Assembly: GCA_025174535.1 (NCBI GenBank)
Contig: JALBUN010000001.1
Location: 186,001 to 250,000, forward strand
DNA: 64,000 bases
Origin: Cantharellus purpuraceus
Lineage: Eukaryota > Basidiomycota > Agaricomycetes > Cantharellales > Hydnaceae
Reading direction: 5' to 3'
Shown here: piece after piece, positions 1 through 10,903 of the stretch
Numbering within the stretch: position 1 is the stretch's first letter
How the letters are laid out: the number at the start of each line of letters is the position of its first letter
Translations under genes and position numbers: made by a program
The notes under the pieces: generated by a model
Databases searched by the model: none
Told to the model about the DNA's origin: nothing
The model's input: only the letters and a program-made list of their open reading frames with translations

Positions 1-981
1 CTGCGTACAATGTTCTCAAATATAATAATAAGGATATTATCAGCTCTTATAAAGAATCCTCCAAAAATGGAATCAGTGACATTACTTCTTGATGGTCATG
101 ATACAAGAGGAATTTTGATTGGATCGACATCTGAAGAGGGGTACTCACATAAATTTAAAAGGCAGGATTTCGTACTCAAGTATGCATTGACATCAATCAA
201 ATGGTTCTATTCACCTCACCTTCATTGGCATGTAAACTAAATCCTGATGCAAAAATGTTTGTAGAGATGGCTGTATGGAATAAAATAGATAAGAATGATC
301 AGATAGGCTTTGATGGAGCTTATCCATCTGCTATTCCAGAAGTAGTAAAGGCAAGTATATTAAAGCCTAAGAACTTCTTTTATCCTTTTCGGAAGCCAAA
401 AAATGTTGAACTTAAACCTGAAGAAAAGATTTTTAATAAGAAGTTTGGTGCCTTTCGTTCAACAGTAGAAGCATTCTTTGGAGGGTTTGGAATATTGTTT
501 GAAAAATTTGATAATAAGAGATCTATTAGAACTACAAATCCTGCTGTCTTTAATCTGGAATTAAAGGTAGCATGTCTATTATGGAATATTAAGAAATTTG
601 TAGAACTACGTAAGATCAAACCATCCCCTTATCATGAAAAATGGTGTGAACAATATTTTGATTACCCTGAGGAAGAGGACCCAGATATTGAGCCACCCAG
701 ATCATTACTGGAAAGAGCAGAAGATGTTGACAAGATGACTCTATCTCAACAACGACTATTAGAAAGATGTGAGTATGATGTGGAGATGCATTATGAGACT
801 GAAAATGAAGTAGAACAAATAATAAGGCAAAGAAAAAGGAAAGTACGTAGAATATTTAGTTAAATGGAAATGTTATGCAGAGAAAACTTGGGAAGCAACA
901 TCAAGCTTTAAATCTACAGAATGTATTAAAGAGTATTGGAAAGACAATAGTAATAGTATTATTGTATACCTATGCTACATT
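1..981 (+). pseudogene. DDE transposase with C-terminal chromodomain, decayed and 5'-truncated by the window edge
   Basis: Two overlapping reading frames together resemble a DDE superfamily endonuclease. The first Asp is in LLDGHDTRG (about base 145), the second in IGFDGAYP (about 297-320), and a candidate Glu is in FRSTVEAFFG (about 450-480). The frame changes near base 163, where a one-base indel would join the two halves. After a KRKR linker the frame changes again near base 847, and the next frame reads EYLVKWKCYAEKTWE, a clear chromodomain core, ending in a stop near 981. DDE transposases act in the nucleus by cut-and-paste; a chromodomain would bind methylated histone tails. The two frame breaks mean it is probably inactive. 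The family (Harbinger, ISL2EU or another) cannot be settled by eye. Confidence 0.6.
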
Positions 982-1045
982 CAACTGTAAATTTTTTTCC
1001 CAGAATAAAATTGAATATTTGTATGTTTTATACTTATAGGTATCT

Positions 1046-1543
1046 ATGGAGACTGATCCATTACTGAAACAGCGTCTCAATCAACAGTTTTACCAAAAGC
1101 CTTTTCACAGCAATCCACACCGGCTAGCTAATTGTACAACGTGTGACTGGTACCCCTTTGGACAGTATCTGGACCGTTCATATGCTGAAGGTGAAGTGTT
1201 CCAGCTTTCAAAGTATCCTCATATCAAATATGTATTTCTTGGTCTACAACCTGATAAAATAGGCTATAATGAAAGTGATCCTATTTTTGTAGCAGAATTT
1301 GCAGGTTTTCTGAATAAAACCAACAGATTTGTAAGTGGTTCTGATCCAACCTCTGGATATGCACACATTATAACCACACATGTGAATCAGGCGTTTGTTA
1401 GACAGCCAGGCCCAGATATAAATAGGCAGAAACTATATCTTGGCCGTACAGTGCACATGATCTACATAACTAGTATTGGTATACTATTGGCTTTGCTGTG
1501 TTGGACAGTGTCCAGACATACCAATGAAGATAAGAATTCATAA
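1046..1543 (+). CDS. Unrecognised 165-residue ORF with a C-terminal hydrophobic segment
   Basis: This is an uninterrupted frame starting METDPLLKQR. It has a CTTCDWYPFG motif near residue 27 and a hydrophobic stretch near residues 140-158 (IYITSIGILLALLCW) followed by a short polar tail, so it could be a tail-anchored membrane protein. I do not recognise the family. It lies about 65 bases after the transposase remnant on the same strand and may belong to that element or be a separate small gene. Base composition is AT-rich like the transposase remnant and unlike the retrotransposons to the right. Whether it is expressed is unknown. Confidence 0.35.
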   Translation: METDPLLKQRLNQQFYQKPFHSNPHRLANCTTCDWYPFGQYLDRSYAEGEVFQLSKYPHIKYVFLGLQPDKIGYNESDPIFVAEFAGFLNKTNRFVSGSDPTSGYAHIITTHVNQAFVRQPGPDINRQKLYLGRTVHMIYITSIGILLALLCWTVSRHTNEDKNS

Positions 1544-1622
1544 TGGCATGTCTAAATCTATGGAGAAAGAAGCTTGTTGATGATATAAGGTGATGATTTT
1601 TGTTTTTAAAATGACCTCCCTA

Positions 1623-2188
1623 GACGCTTGTTCGGAATCATGTCAGTATACAATATTCTGATGTATAGGAGATATACATCAGGATTTCAATGATACATAA
1701 AGCCAGGGAGTTGCAATTTGGATATCTTAAAAGATTTCGGATGTGTGAAATTTTCATAAATATAAACATATATTCTATATTTTAATAAACTTTAAAAGAT
1801 AAGATATTTGGTTGAGATGAACATAATCATTTACATGGATATAATAGGAATGTATGTATTAATATAATTGGTATTATATAGGGTATTTAGATATACAAAT
1901 ACCAGGTGGGGATTAAAGATAGTTCAAATTATGTTATAAGTATTGTATAAGAAAGAATCAATGATATTTGGATGTTCCTTCAAGAGAGTTGCCACCACTA
2001 AATCAGGAAAAAAAGAATTATTTTTGAGAATTATGCCAAAATATCAAAATATGTTTTAATCTAGTATATTGTGTAAAATTTGAGAATCATGTTGAAATAT
2101 GAAAATAAGTTTGAATTGAAGTGTATTGTATAAAATTTGAGGAAAATAGGTTGTACATACGTATTTGTTGTATTTCTGAATAAGCGTC
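1623..2188 (-). mobile_element. MITE-like element, copy 1 (566 bp)
   Basis: This is the reverse complement of the copies at 3851-4415 and 39996-40560. It begins GACGCTTGTTCGG and ends GAATAAGCGTC, so both terminal inverted repeats are present. The interior is AT-rich and has no ORF. The right flank is the RT region of Gypsy copy B, but the left flank is unrelated, and no matching 3-bp duplication is visible. This copy therefore marks a rearrangement junction and not a clean insertion. Confidence 0.75.
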
Positions 2189-3446
2189 TAAGTAAACGAG
2201 GACAGTCACATCGAGGAGGTCGGCGAAGGTATCATTCATGAACCTCTAGAAGGCGGCCAGCGCATTGGTTAGTCCGAAGGGCATGACGCACCACTCGAAA
2301 GATCCATATCGTATGCAGAAGGTCATTTTCCATTTGTTGCCTTCTCGGATATGGACTAGATGGTAGGCATGTTGGAGATCTATTTTGGAATAGATCTTAG
2401 CCTTTTGAGGACTCTCGAGTAGGTCCACAGTGCGGGGTATTGGTCTTTCTTGGTGATCTTGTTGAGTCCACGGAAGTCGATGCATAGACGGAGTGATCCG
2501 TCCTTTTTGCGGACAAATAGGACCGGAGCTCCATGAGGAGATAGGGATGGGCGGATGAAGCCCATGGCCAAGTTCTCGTCTATGAATGTTTGGAGAGCCA
2601 GTAGCTCTTTTTGTGATAGCAAGTAGATAGGGCTGAGCGGAGGGGTGGAGTTGTCGTCCAGTTTAATCTTGAGATTGTATGGTCGGTGTTCTGCTAGAGA
2701 GTCGGCTTTAGACTTGCTGAACACGTCGGCGAACTCATGATACTCCTTGGGAACCATAGAGAGGTCCGGTGGAGTGGATTGGGCAGAACGAGTGGTGAGG
2801 AATATCGGATCAGAGAGGTGGACCTGGAATGTGTGAGAACCATCCAGTTTGCTTAGTCTGGCGAAGACCATAGCGTCCACCATCGATATAAACGGAGGGG
2901 TAGACGGAGTATCTATCGGAGCGGAGTCAGCGGAGGCGGAAGATAATTTCACACCTATAGTTACTGGTGATGTCGGGGATGACACAGCCTGTGCTGGAGA
3001 ACGGAATGTGATATGGCCCAATGCCCAGTCAATCAACGGATTGTAGTGGGTGAGCCAGTTATGTCCGAGAACCACAGAACAGCTGGAGTCAAGTGGAGTA
3101 ACATAGAATGTAAGGGTCTGGATTTCTCCGACAGAAAAACGGATAGACAAATCTATAGCTCGTGAAATAACAGCATTAGTAGTGCCATCAAATAATCGGA
3201 GTGGTATCGGAGTTATGGTGTATGTATGGAGTTTATGTAAATCAGAAAAAGAGGAATTGAGGAAACAGTGAGTAGAACCGGAGTCTATTAACGCTTGAAT
3301 AGTGGTATCGGGAATGGAGTCGGAGTGGACGAGGAGGGTAAGGGAGTCGGAGTGGGAAAGAGCGGATGCGTTCAGGCAGACCTCGTTTGTCGTACGGGGA
3401 GTACTAACACAGCCCTCAGCCCGTACGGAGGCTATAGGACTGCTTA
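2189..3446 (-). pseudogene. pol: pol of copy B (protease and partial reverse transcriptase)
   Basis: The aspartic protease site is visible as [10 protein letters not shown], followed by a linker and the RT N-terminal part ([29 protein letters not shown] is seen over several blocks). A small deletion in the repeated ATACCC region near 2435 shifts the frame, and a CAG-to-TAG change gives a stop just after the NALAAF motif. RT ends at the MITE junction before the YLDD motif. The frame is entered from gag by a -1 shift at the A-run near 3450. It is not functional. Confidence 0.85.
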
Positions 3447-5133
3447 CTATTTTTTTTGGTCCGTCGTGGCGTTGGCAGTGTGGCCCTTTGCCTTTGCTGC
3501 AGACGAGGTTGCCTTGTTGCAATCCTTGGCTTGGTGACCAGGCTTTCCACAGAACAGACAGAGGTTGTTGTCCATGTGGTGCTGGCGTTCCTGCTGGGTA
3601 AGTTTCCTGTCCTTTCCCAGCTTGGTGGAGAGGTCCGGAGTACTCTTGCGAGCTCCGGAGTTATTGCTGGTGCTGGAGTTGTTCTGACCGGAACCAGAAA
3701 TGGCAGCATTACCAGTGTTTGACTTCTGGCCTGAGTTGGCGGTGGCCCATTTTTTGGACCTCTTGTTGGACTTTGGGGTCTTGTCCAATGATTTGTCCAA
3801 TTTGTTGTTAGTCGAATTTTTGCGGGAGACCTCGGATTGACATTCCCAATGATGCTTGTTCAGAAATACAACAAATACGTATGTACAACCTATTTTCCTC
3901 AAATTTTATACAATACACTTCAATTCAAACTTATTTTCATATTTCAACATGATTCTCAAATTTTACACAATATACTAGATTAAAACATATTTTGATATTT
4001 TGGCATAATTCTCAAAAATAATTGTTTTTTCCCCATTTAGTGGTGGCAACTCCCTTGAGGGAACATCCAAATATCATTGATTCTTTCTTATACAATACTT
4101 GTAACATAATTTGAACTATCTTTAATCCCCACCTGGTATTTGTATATCTAAATACCCTATATAATACCAATTATATTCATATATACATTCCTATTATATC
4201 CATGTAAATAATTATGTTCATCTCAACCAAATATCTCATCTTTTAAAGTTTATTAAAATATAGAATATATGTTTATATTTATGAAAATTTCACACATCCG
4301 AAATCTTTTAAGATATCCAAATTGTAACTCCCTGGCTTTATGTATCATTGAAATCCTGATGTATATCTCCTATACATCAGAATATTGTATACTGACATGA
4401 TTCCGAACAAGCGTCAATAACGGGTGTCAATGGATTGGGCAAGCTTGTGGAGGGTAGCCAAAGTATCCGGCTTACCAACGCATGATATCTCGTCCTTGAT
4501 GCGGGATGGGAGTCCAACATAAAATTGTCGTCGGAGTGCGGCATCACCCCATTGGACTTTCAGAGCTAGCTGCTGGAAACTCACAATGTATTTTGCGATT
4601 TTGTGATTTTCCTTCATCCGAAGTCAATTGAGTTCATTCTCAGCATCAGCCTTGGGGTTGTATGGACCGAAATTGGTCCGTAGTTCGGAGATGAAGTCGG
4701 AGTAGTCCTCTGACCATATTGGGTCATCGGAGTCGTCCATGAGCGCTGGCTCAAAGTAGTCCAGTGCGGTGCCCTTGAGATAGGACATGGCGAAGGTGAC
4801 CTTCGCCTGGTCGGATGTGAATGCGTCAGGGCGGTCATGGAAATTCAACCGGCATTGCACCAAGAACAGCTGGAGTTTGCGTGGATCGGAGCCATTGAAT
4901 GGGTCGGGTTCTCAGACCTTGGTCCAGGACTTAGGGTCTTGTGGGTTACGGATGCTGCTGGCAAGCAGGGAGATGGCTTGCGCCAGATTTGGAGAGGGTG
5001 GGGTGTTGTCTTCTTCATTGACGGCCTCTATGTGGTCCGTTGGTTCTTCGACGACCTTGGGGATGGTGTCGATGCTGGGGGCAGGCACCTCAATGGTTTG
5101 TGCGCGTTTGGAATTGACGGTGGATCATGGCAT
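3447..5133 (-). pseudogene. gag: gag of copy B, split by a MITE
   Basis: This is retrotransposon gag: a capsid-type domain (MSYLKGTALDYFEP motif) and a C-terminal zinc knuckle [14 protein letters not shown] (C-x2-C-x4-H-x4-C). The predicted start is the ATG at 5133, shared with copies C and D (MPRSTAN), but codon 3 is TGA here where C and D have CGA. The 565-bp MITE at 3851-4415 lies between the capsid and knuckle coding parts. The frame ends PKK-stop at an A-run, where pol begins in the -1 frame. Confidence 0.85.
3851..4415 (+). mobile_element. MITE-like element, copy 2 (565 bp), TSD AAT
   Basis: Ends are GATGCTTGTTCAG and CCGAACAAGCGTC, imperfect terminal inverted repeats of about 11-15 bp. 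It is flanked by AAT on both sides (3848-3850 and 4416-4418). The uninterrupted gag of copy C reads straight across this point with a single AAT, which proves insertion with a 3-bp target duplication. A hairpin built on CTGATGTATA lies near the right end. There is no coding capacity, so it is non-autonomous. Confidence 0.85.
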
Positions 5134-5165
5134 TGGTAGGAGTGAGTATGGCAGTTTGAATATAC

Positions 5166-5688
5166 TGTTACACACTAGGTCTGATTGGGGGTCGGAGATT
5201 GGGTCGGAGATTGGGTCGGAGGTTGGGTCGGAGTCAGAGTACGTGGGTCAGAATGGACTTGGCTTCAGCTTATGTGCTGCGCCCTCACTAATACCAGTGT
5301 CTGAGATTTTGGAGACGGAGTACAACTTAGAGAGTTAGGATTGGACTTAGGAACTAGGTGTGATTTGATATTCGAACTGGGGAATGAAGTCCCCAGTCAG
5401 GCAACTTAAATACATATTTGAAATCTAATAATAATTACTCCGGTGATGAGTCTCCGAGGCCGACAGCCTTACATGAGTATGTCCGAGTCCGATGGGGACG
5501 GATGTCTGGGTTCCTATGGTGATGCTGATGCATCAATTGGAACCAGAGACGGATGGGCGGAATTGGCGGTGACAATCGGACAGGTAAATGTAGACATAGC
5601 GGTTTCTAAATGGAGTATAGATTTCATGTGCGCGGGGATCTGAGTGGATCGGATGGGGATCTGGTCATTAATGAATATAGTCATAACA
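5166..5688 (-). repeat. 5' LTR of copy B (523 bp)
   Basis: In element orientation it runs TGTTATGAC to GTGTAACA. It is followed by the primer site (reverse complement of CAGTTTGAATAT at 5152-5163) and gag. Inside are the TATTTAAG box, the CTGGGGA/TCCCCAG hairpin and CAGTTCGAATAT, the predicted start of the RNA. The outer edge abuts CCCAT of copy A. Confidence 0.9.
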
Positions 5689-6301
5689 CCCATCCATTTG
5701 ACTAGGTACTGGAGCTTGCACTTGTATTGACGGTTGATCTTCGAGTCCAGGATCTCAGATATCTCATATTCATTGTCTCCTTTGATGATGATCGGGGGAG
5801 GTGGAGGTTGTGTGCGACTGGAGATCTTGTTTGTAGTAGCAGGTTCGAGCATTGATATATGGAAGACCGGATGAACTGCTCGGAAGTGGTCAGGGAGGCA
5901 GAGGGTGAAGGACCTGCTGCCTGCGCGAGCAATGACCTCATAAGGACCTAAGTATTTCTTGGAGAGTTTCTTCGATGGACGGGTGGTCCAGAAGTATTCA
6001 GCCTTAACAAATACTTTGTCTCCAATCTGCAGGTCCGGAGCCAGAATGCGGTGTCGGTCTGCGGAGACTTGGTATTGTTTCTGGGCATCGGAGATGGTTT
6101 CTCGGAGATGTTGGTGTAGTTGATCAAGGTCGGTTACAAAATGGCGGGCTTTGGTGGAGGCGAGTTCCTTCTCAGGGTGGACGGAGATGTTCGGATGATA
6201 GCCTTTATTAGCAAAGAACGGAGAGACGCCGGTAGTCATGTTCGGAGCGTTGTTGTAGGCAAACTCTGCAATCGGAAGTAGGTCAGCCCAGTTGTCTTGT
6301 T

Positions 6302-6812
6302 TGTTATGACTATATTCATTAACGTCCAGATCCCCATCCGATCCACTCAGATCCCCGCACATATGAAATCTATACTCCATTTGGAAACCGCCACATCTCC
6401 ATCTACCTGTCCGATTGTCACCACCGATTCCGCCCATCCATCTCCGGTTCCAATTGATGCATCAGCATCACCATAGGAACCCGGACATCCATCTCCATTG
6501 GACTCAGACATACTCATGTAAGGCCATCGGCCTCGGAGACCCATCCCTGGAGTAATTATTATTAGATTTCAAATATGTATTTAAGTTGCCTGACTGGGGA
6601 CTTCATTCCCCAGTTCGAATATTGAATCACACCTAGTTCCTAAGTCCGATCCTAACTCTCTAAGTCATACTCCATCTCTGAAATCTTGGACACCGGTATT
6701 AGTGAGGGCACAGCACATAAGCTGAAGCCAAGTCCGTTCTGACCCACATACTCTGACTCCGACCCAACCTCCGACCCAATCTCCGGCCCCCAATCGGACC
6801 TAGTCCGTAACA
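6302..6812 (+). repeat. G1 solo LTR in copy A integrase, TSD TTGTT
   Basis: A 511-bp LTR from TGTTATGAC to CCGTAACA lies on the opposite strand to its host element. TTGTT occurs immediately on both sides (6297-6301 and 6813-6817), and the uninterrupted integrase of copy C has it only once. No internal sequence remains, so it results from LTR-LTR recombination. Confidence 0.95.
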
Positions 6813-8549
6813 TTGTTGATAGTTACAATAGACTTGGAGATATTGTTCCAGGGACTGATTCATTCGTTCCGTTTGTCTGTCTCCTTCGGGATGGTATCCA
6901 GAGGTGAAATGAAGCTTCATGTCAAGAGCCTTTCCTAATGTGTGGAAGAAGGAGGACACGAATTCCGAGCCCCGATTGGATGTGACATGCGATGGGACTC
7001 CGTGTTTAGAGAATACGTGGAGAACGAACAATTTAGCTAGTGAGGCGGAGGTGATGGTGTCATGCGTCAGAATGAATAGTGACTGTTTAGTGAACCTGTC
7101 GACAATCATGAGTATGGTGTCATATCCGAGCAATGGGGGGAGCTTCTCTATGAAATCCATGGAGATGGAGTTCCATGGTTGCTCTGGGACTGGAAGTTGC
7201 TTAAGCGTTCCATAGGGTTTGTGCCTTTGCGATTTTGAGCGCATACACATGGTGCAGGAGTTACAGTAGTGTTGAATGTATTCCCGCATTTTTGGCCATA
7301 CATAGTCTCATCGGATTAATCCTTGTGTGCAATTTTGCCTGAAATGGCCGGAGATCGGGTGATCATGGTAATACTGCAGAACTCGGAGTCAGAGACCATT
7401 GGCATCAGGGATGTATATCCAGTTGTTGTGTCGGAGGTGTCCTTGGGGGTCAAGTGACCACTTTGGATCGGAAGGGTTGTCCAAGTGTTTAACTGCAATA
7501 GGATCGGATCAGAGTGATGAGCAGATGTCAGAGCAGAGTTGGTCGATGTCCATAATGGTGACAGCTCGGAGGGTGGGAGTCATGAGGGTGGATGCTCGTA
7601 GGGACGATGCCAGCTGCTCATTAGTGAACACAGGATGAAAGTTGTGTGGGTTTACAGTGGCATAGTCGCTATTCCCCTCTTTAGGGTAGATGTCCCAGCA
7701 TCTAGTTAACACGTCGGGCTTTGCTCCGAGTCGACCAGGACGGAAACGGATAATGAGATTGAACTGAGATAGGTATTCAGACCATCGGACTTGTCTCCGC
7801 GTGAGTAGTTTCATTGTGGAGAAGTATTCCAAGTTCTTGTGGTTGGTTATGACGTCCACTGGCTCGGAGGGGCCTTCAAGGTAGTGTCTCCATATCCGGA
7901 AGGCTTCATATATGGCAAGGAGCTCTTTGTCATGGACATCATAGTTCAGTTCAGGGGGTGTAAGTGTACATGAGTGAAAAGCGATCGGATGGACAGGATC
8001 GCGGCAAGTGCATAGTTGGAGGCATCAGTTTCTAATAGGATAGGCACGTCTGGAACCCAATGAGTCAGTATCGGAGCGGAAGTAAAGGCCTTTTTCAAGG
8101 TCTCAAAGTTCTGTCTGCATTCATCAGTGAAATTCCATTGGGTACCCTTCCTAGTAAGTTGGGTGAGCAGAACAGTGATATCGGAGTAGCTGTAAATGAA
8201 GCGGCGGTAGAAGTTGGCGAACCCTAGGAAGGACTGTACATCTTTGACTTTCCAGGGTTCCGGCCATCCCTGTATGGCTTTGATTTTGTCATTGGACATT
8301 GTCAGTCCTGCCGGGGAGAGGATATAGCCTAGATACTCAACTGAGTCGGAGTGGAATTCGCATTTGTCAGCGCAGGCGAAAAGGCCATGTTTATAGAGAT
8401 GTCAGAGTACCTCTCAGACATGTGTCCAATGTTCTTCTTCATTGTCCGAATATACCAAAATGTTGTCTAAGTAAATGAGGACGGTCACATTGAGAAGGTC
8501 GGTGAAGGTATCATTCATGAACCTCTGGAACGCAGCTGGAGCATTGGTT

Positions 8550-8609
8550 TTTTTCTGTTGGAGAAATCCAGAACCTTACATTCTATGTTACTCCGCTTGA
8601 CTCCAGCTG
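8550..8609 (+). other. 60-bp inverted protease fragment at an internal deletion in copy A
   Basis: From the TTTTTCTGTTGGAG block through GACTCCAGCTG, this matches the protease coding strand of copy E (near 41567-41625) in plus orientation, although copy A lies on the minus strand. It joins the RT region (GCATTGGTT) directly to the PR region, so a deletion and a micro-inversion happened together. Confidence 0.8.
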
Positions 8610-8905
8610 ATCTGTGGCTTGTGAAATAACAGCATTAGTAGTGCCATCAAATAATCGGAGTGATATCGGAGTTATAGTGTATGTATGGAGTTTATGTAAA
8701 TCAGAAAAAGAGGAATCGAGGAAACAATGAGTAGAACCGGAGTCAATTAATGCTTGGATAGCGATATCGGGAATGGAGTCGGAGTAGATGAGGAGGGTAA
8801 GGGAGTCAGAGTGGGAAAGAGTGGATGCGTTCAGGCGGACCTCATTTGTCGTACAGGGAGTACCAACGCAGCCCTCAGCCCGTACGGAGGCTATAGGACT
8901 GCTTA

Positions 8906-10055
8906 CTATTTTTTTGGGTCCATCACTTTTGTGTCGGACTTGTCCGTCATGGCATTGGCGGCACGGCCCTTTGCCTTTGCTGCGGATGAGGTTGCCTTGT
9001 TGCAATCCTTGGCTTGGTGGCCAGGCTTTCCGCAGAACAGACAGAGGTTGTTATCCATGCGGCGCTGGCGTTCCTGCTGGGCAAGTTTTCCGTCCTTCCC
9101 TAGCTTGGTGGAGAGGTCTGGAGTACTCTTGCAAGCTCCGGAGTTATTGCTGGTGCCAGAATTGTTCTGACCGGAACCGGAAATGGCAGTGTTACCAGTA
9201 TTTGATTTCTGGCCTGAGTTGGCGGTGGTCCTCTTATCGGAGCCCTTGTTGGACTTTGGGGTCTTGTCTGATGATTTGTCTGATTTGTTGTTAGCCAAAT
9301 TTTCGTGGGAGACCTCGGATTGACGTTCCCAATAATGGGTAACAGGCGTCGATGGATTGGGCAAGTTTGCGAAGGGTAACCAAAGTATCCAGCTTACTGA
9401 CATGTGATATCTCATCCTTGATGCAGGATGGGAGTCCAATGTAAAATTGGCATTGGAGTGCGGCGTCGCCCCATTGGACTTTTGGGGCTAGCTGCTGGAA
9501 ACTCACAATGTATTTTGCGATTTTGTGATTTTCCTTCATCCAAAGTCGATCGAGTTTGTTCTTGGCATTGGCCTCAGGGTTGTAAGGACCGAAATTGGTC
9601 TGAAGTTCAGAGATGAAGTCAGAGTAGTCTTCTGACCATATTGGGTCATCGGAGTTGTCCATGAGCACTGGCTCGAAGTAGTCCAGTGCGGTGCCCTTGA
9701 GATAGGACATGGTGAAGGTGACCTTTGCCCAATCAGATGTGAACATGTCGGGGCAGTCGCGGAAATTCAACTGGCATTGCACCAAGAATGGCTGGAGCTT
9801 TCGCAGATCGGAGCCATCGAAGGGGTCGGGTTCTCAGACCTTGGTCCTGGACTTAGGGGCTTGTGGGTTACAGATGCTGCTGGCAAGCAGGGAGATGGCT
9901 TGTGCCAGATTTGGAGAGGGTGGGGTGTCATCTTCTTCATTGACGGCCTCTATGTGGTCCGTCGGTTCTTCAACGACCTCGGGGATGGTGTTGATGCTGG
10001 GGGCGGGCACCTCGACGGTTCATGTGCATTCGGAATTGGCGGTGGATCATGGCAT
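8906..10055 (-). pseudogene. gag: gag of copy A
   Basis: The capsid domain and CCHC knuckle ([14 protein letters not shown]) are intact. The start ATG at 10055 is followed at codon 3 by TGA in place of CGA, and there is another stop before the FLVQCQLNF block, so translation from the normal start would fail. From that block to the PKK-stop the frame is nearly continuous apart from one shift near 9300. The stop at 8906-8908 follows a seven-A run, the canonical form of the family's -1 frameshift site. Confidence 0.85.
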
Positions 10056-10087
10056 TGGTAGGAGTGAGTATGGCAGTTTGAATATAC

Positions 10088-10603
10088 TGTTACACACTAG
10101 GTCCGATTGGGGGTCAGAGATTGGGTTGGAGGTTTCATCAGAGTTGGAGTACGTCGTGGGGGTCGGAACGGACTTGGCTTCAGCTTATGTGCTGCACCCT
10201 CACTAATACCGGTGTCCGAGATTTTGGAGACGGAGTACAACTTAGAGAGTTAGGATCAGACTTAGGAACTAGGTGTGATTTGATATTCAAACTGGGGAAT
10301 GAAGTCCCCAGTCAGGCAACTTAAATACATATTTGAAATCTAATAATAAATACTCCGGTGATGGATCTCTGAGGCCGATGGCCTTACGTGAGTATGTCCA
10401 AGTCCGATGGGGATGGATGTCCGGGTTCCTATGGTGATGCTGATGCATCAGTTGGAACCGGAGACGGATGGGCGGAATCGGCGGTGACAATCGGACAGGT
10501 AGATGGAGATGTGGCGGTTTCCAAATGGAGTATAGATTTCATGTGCGCAGGGATCTGAGTGGATCGGACGGGGATCTGGGCGTTAATGAATATAGTCATA
10601 ACA
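10088..10603 (-). repeat. 5' LTR of copy A (516 bp)
   Basis: It runs from TGTTATGAC (minus strand) to TAGTGTGTAACA. The primer site at 10074-10085 is a perfect 12-nt complement of CAGTTTGAATAT inside this LTR, which supports self-priming. Confidence 0.92.
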
Positions 10604-10903
10604 TTAATCAACAAAGATGTTGAAGTGGTTCCAACTCTATGGTTCTGGCCAACCAAGTGTTTGGATGCATGTTAGGCAACAGAGTAGATTTATGTGCAAA
10701 GCCATGTAATGTATTGAGCCTAGACATATCCAGGAACAACGATGAGAGTATATGGCAACCACATATGTCGTTCATCGTATGTAACAGCCGCATGCACCCT
10801 ATGGGTGCATACATCTACCAAGAGGACAACATTCCTTAAGGGGATGCTGCATATATCAATTATTCTTATATACTATAGTAAGTAAGTACCTTGGGTACTT
10901 ACA
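10604..10903 (-). repeat. Short LTR of another family (C4), diverged
   Basis: It is similar to 25075-25342 and 50083-50358: an AACCAAG block, TGCACCCTATGGGTGCA, a CCTTAAGG-type block, and an end in a GTAAGTACC/GGTACTTAC palindrome. In the orientation supported by the polypurine tract at 50359, it starts TGTAAGTACC. Copy A's LTR abuts its other end, so A may have inserted into it. Confidence 0.65.

Larger units (their letters stand above)
2189..5688 (-). mobile_element. G1 chromovirus copy B, 3'-truncated
   Basis: Reading on the minus strand, it consists of a 5' LTR (5688-5166), primer site, gag, protease and the first half of reverse transcriptase. It stops at the MITE junction at 2188, just before the YLDD active site. 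The rest of pol, the antisense ORF and the 3' LTR are missing. The 5' LTR sits inside the chromodomain coding region of copy A, so B inserted into A. A second MITE copy interrupts gag. Confidence 0.85.
5689..8905 (-). pseudogene. pol: pol of copy A (PR fragment, RT end, RNase H, integrase, chromodomain start)
   Basis: RNase H is seen around 7509-8300 (LLETDASNYALA, then DVITNHKNLEYF). Integrase around 6815-7490 and 5900-6300 includes the zinc-binding part (YIQHYCNSCTMCMRSK), catalytic Asp blocks (SMDFIEKLPPL), a GPY/F-type module (KKYLGPYEVIARAGSRSF) and the first chromodomain strand (LQYLVKWMG), cut by copy B. Between PR and RT the coding sequence is deleted and about 60 bp is inverted. Several stops are present. 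It is non-functional. Confidence 0.85.
5689..10603 (-). mobile_element. G1 chromovirus copy A, internally deleted and 3'-truncated
   Basis: On the minus strand: 5' LTR (10603-10088), gag, protease fragment, a deleted and partly inverted junction at 8550-8609, RT end, RNase H, integrase (split by a solo LTR at 6302-6812) and the start of the chromodomain, where copy B has inserted at 5688. The rest of the chromodomain, the aORF and the 3' LTR are absent from the window. Copy A must be older than both B and the solo LTR. Confidence 0.85.

Noticed and set aside
4787..5338. Plus-strand ORF of 183 codons across gag and LTR of copy B (similar ones at 9709, 22965, 39396 and 53308)
   Set aside because: It is antisense to gag and runs into the LTR. 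It is present in all copies only because gag is; codon positions fit gag, there is no TATA box or domain, and it ends at different LTR points.
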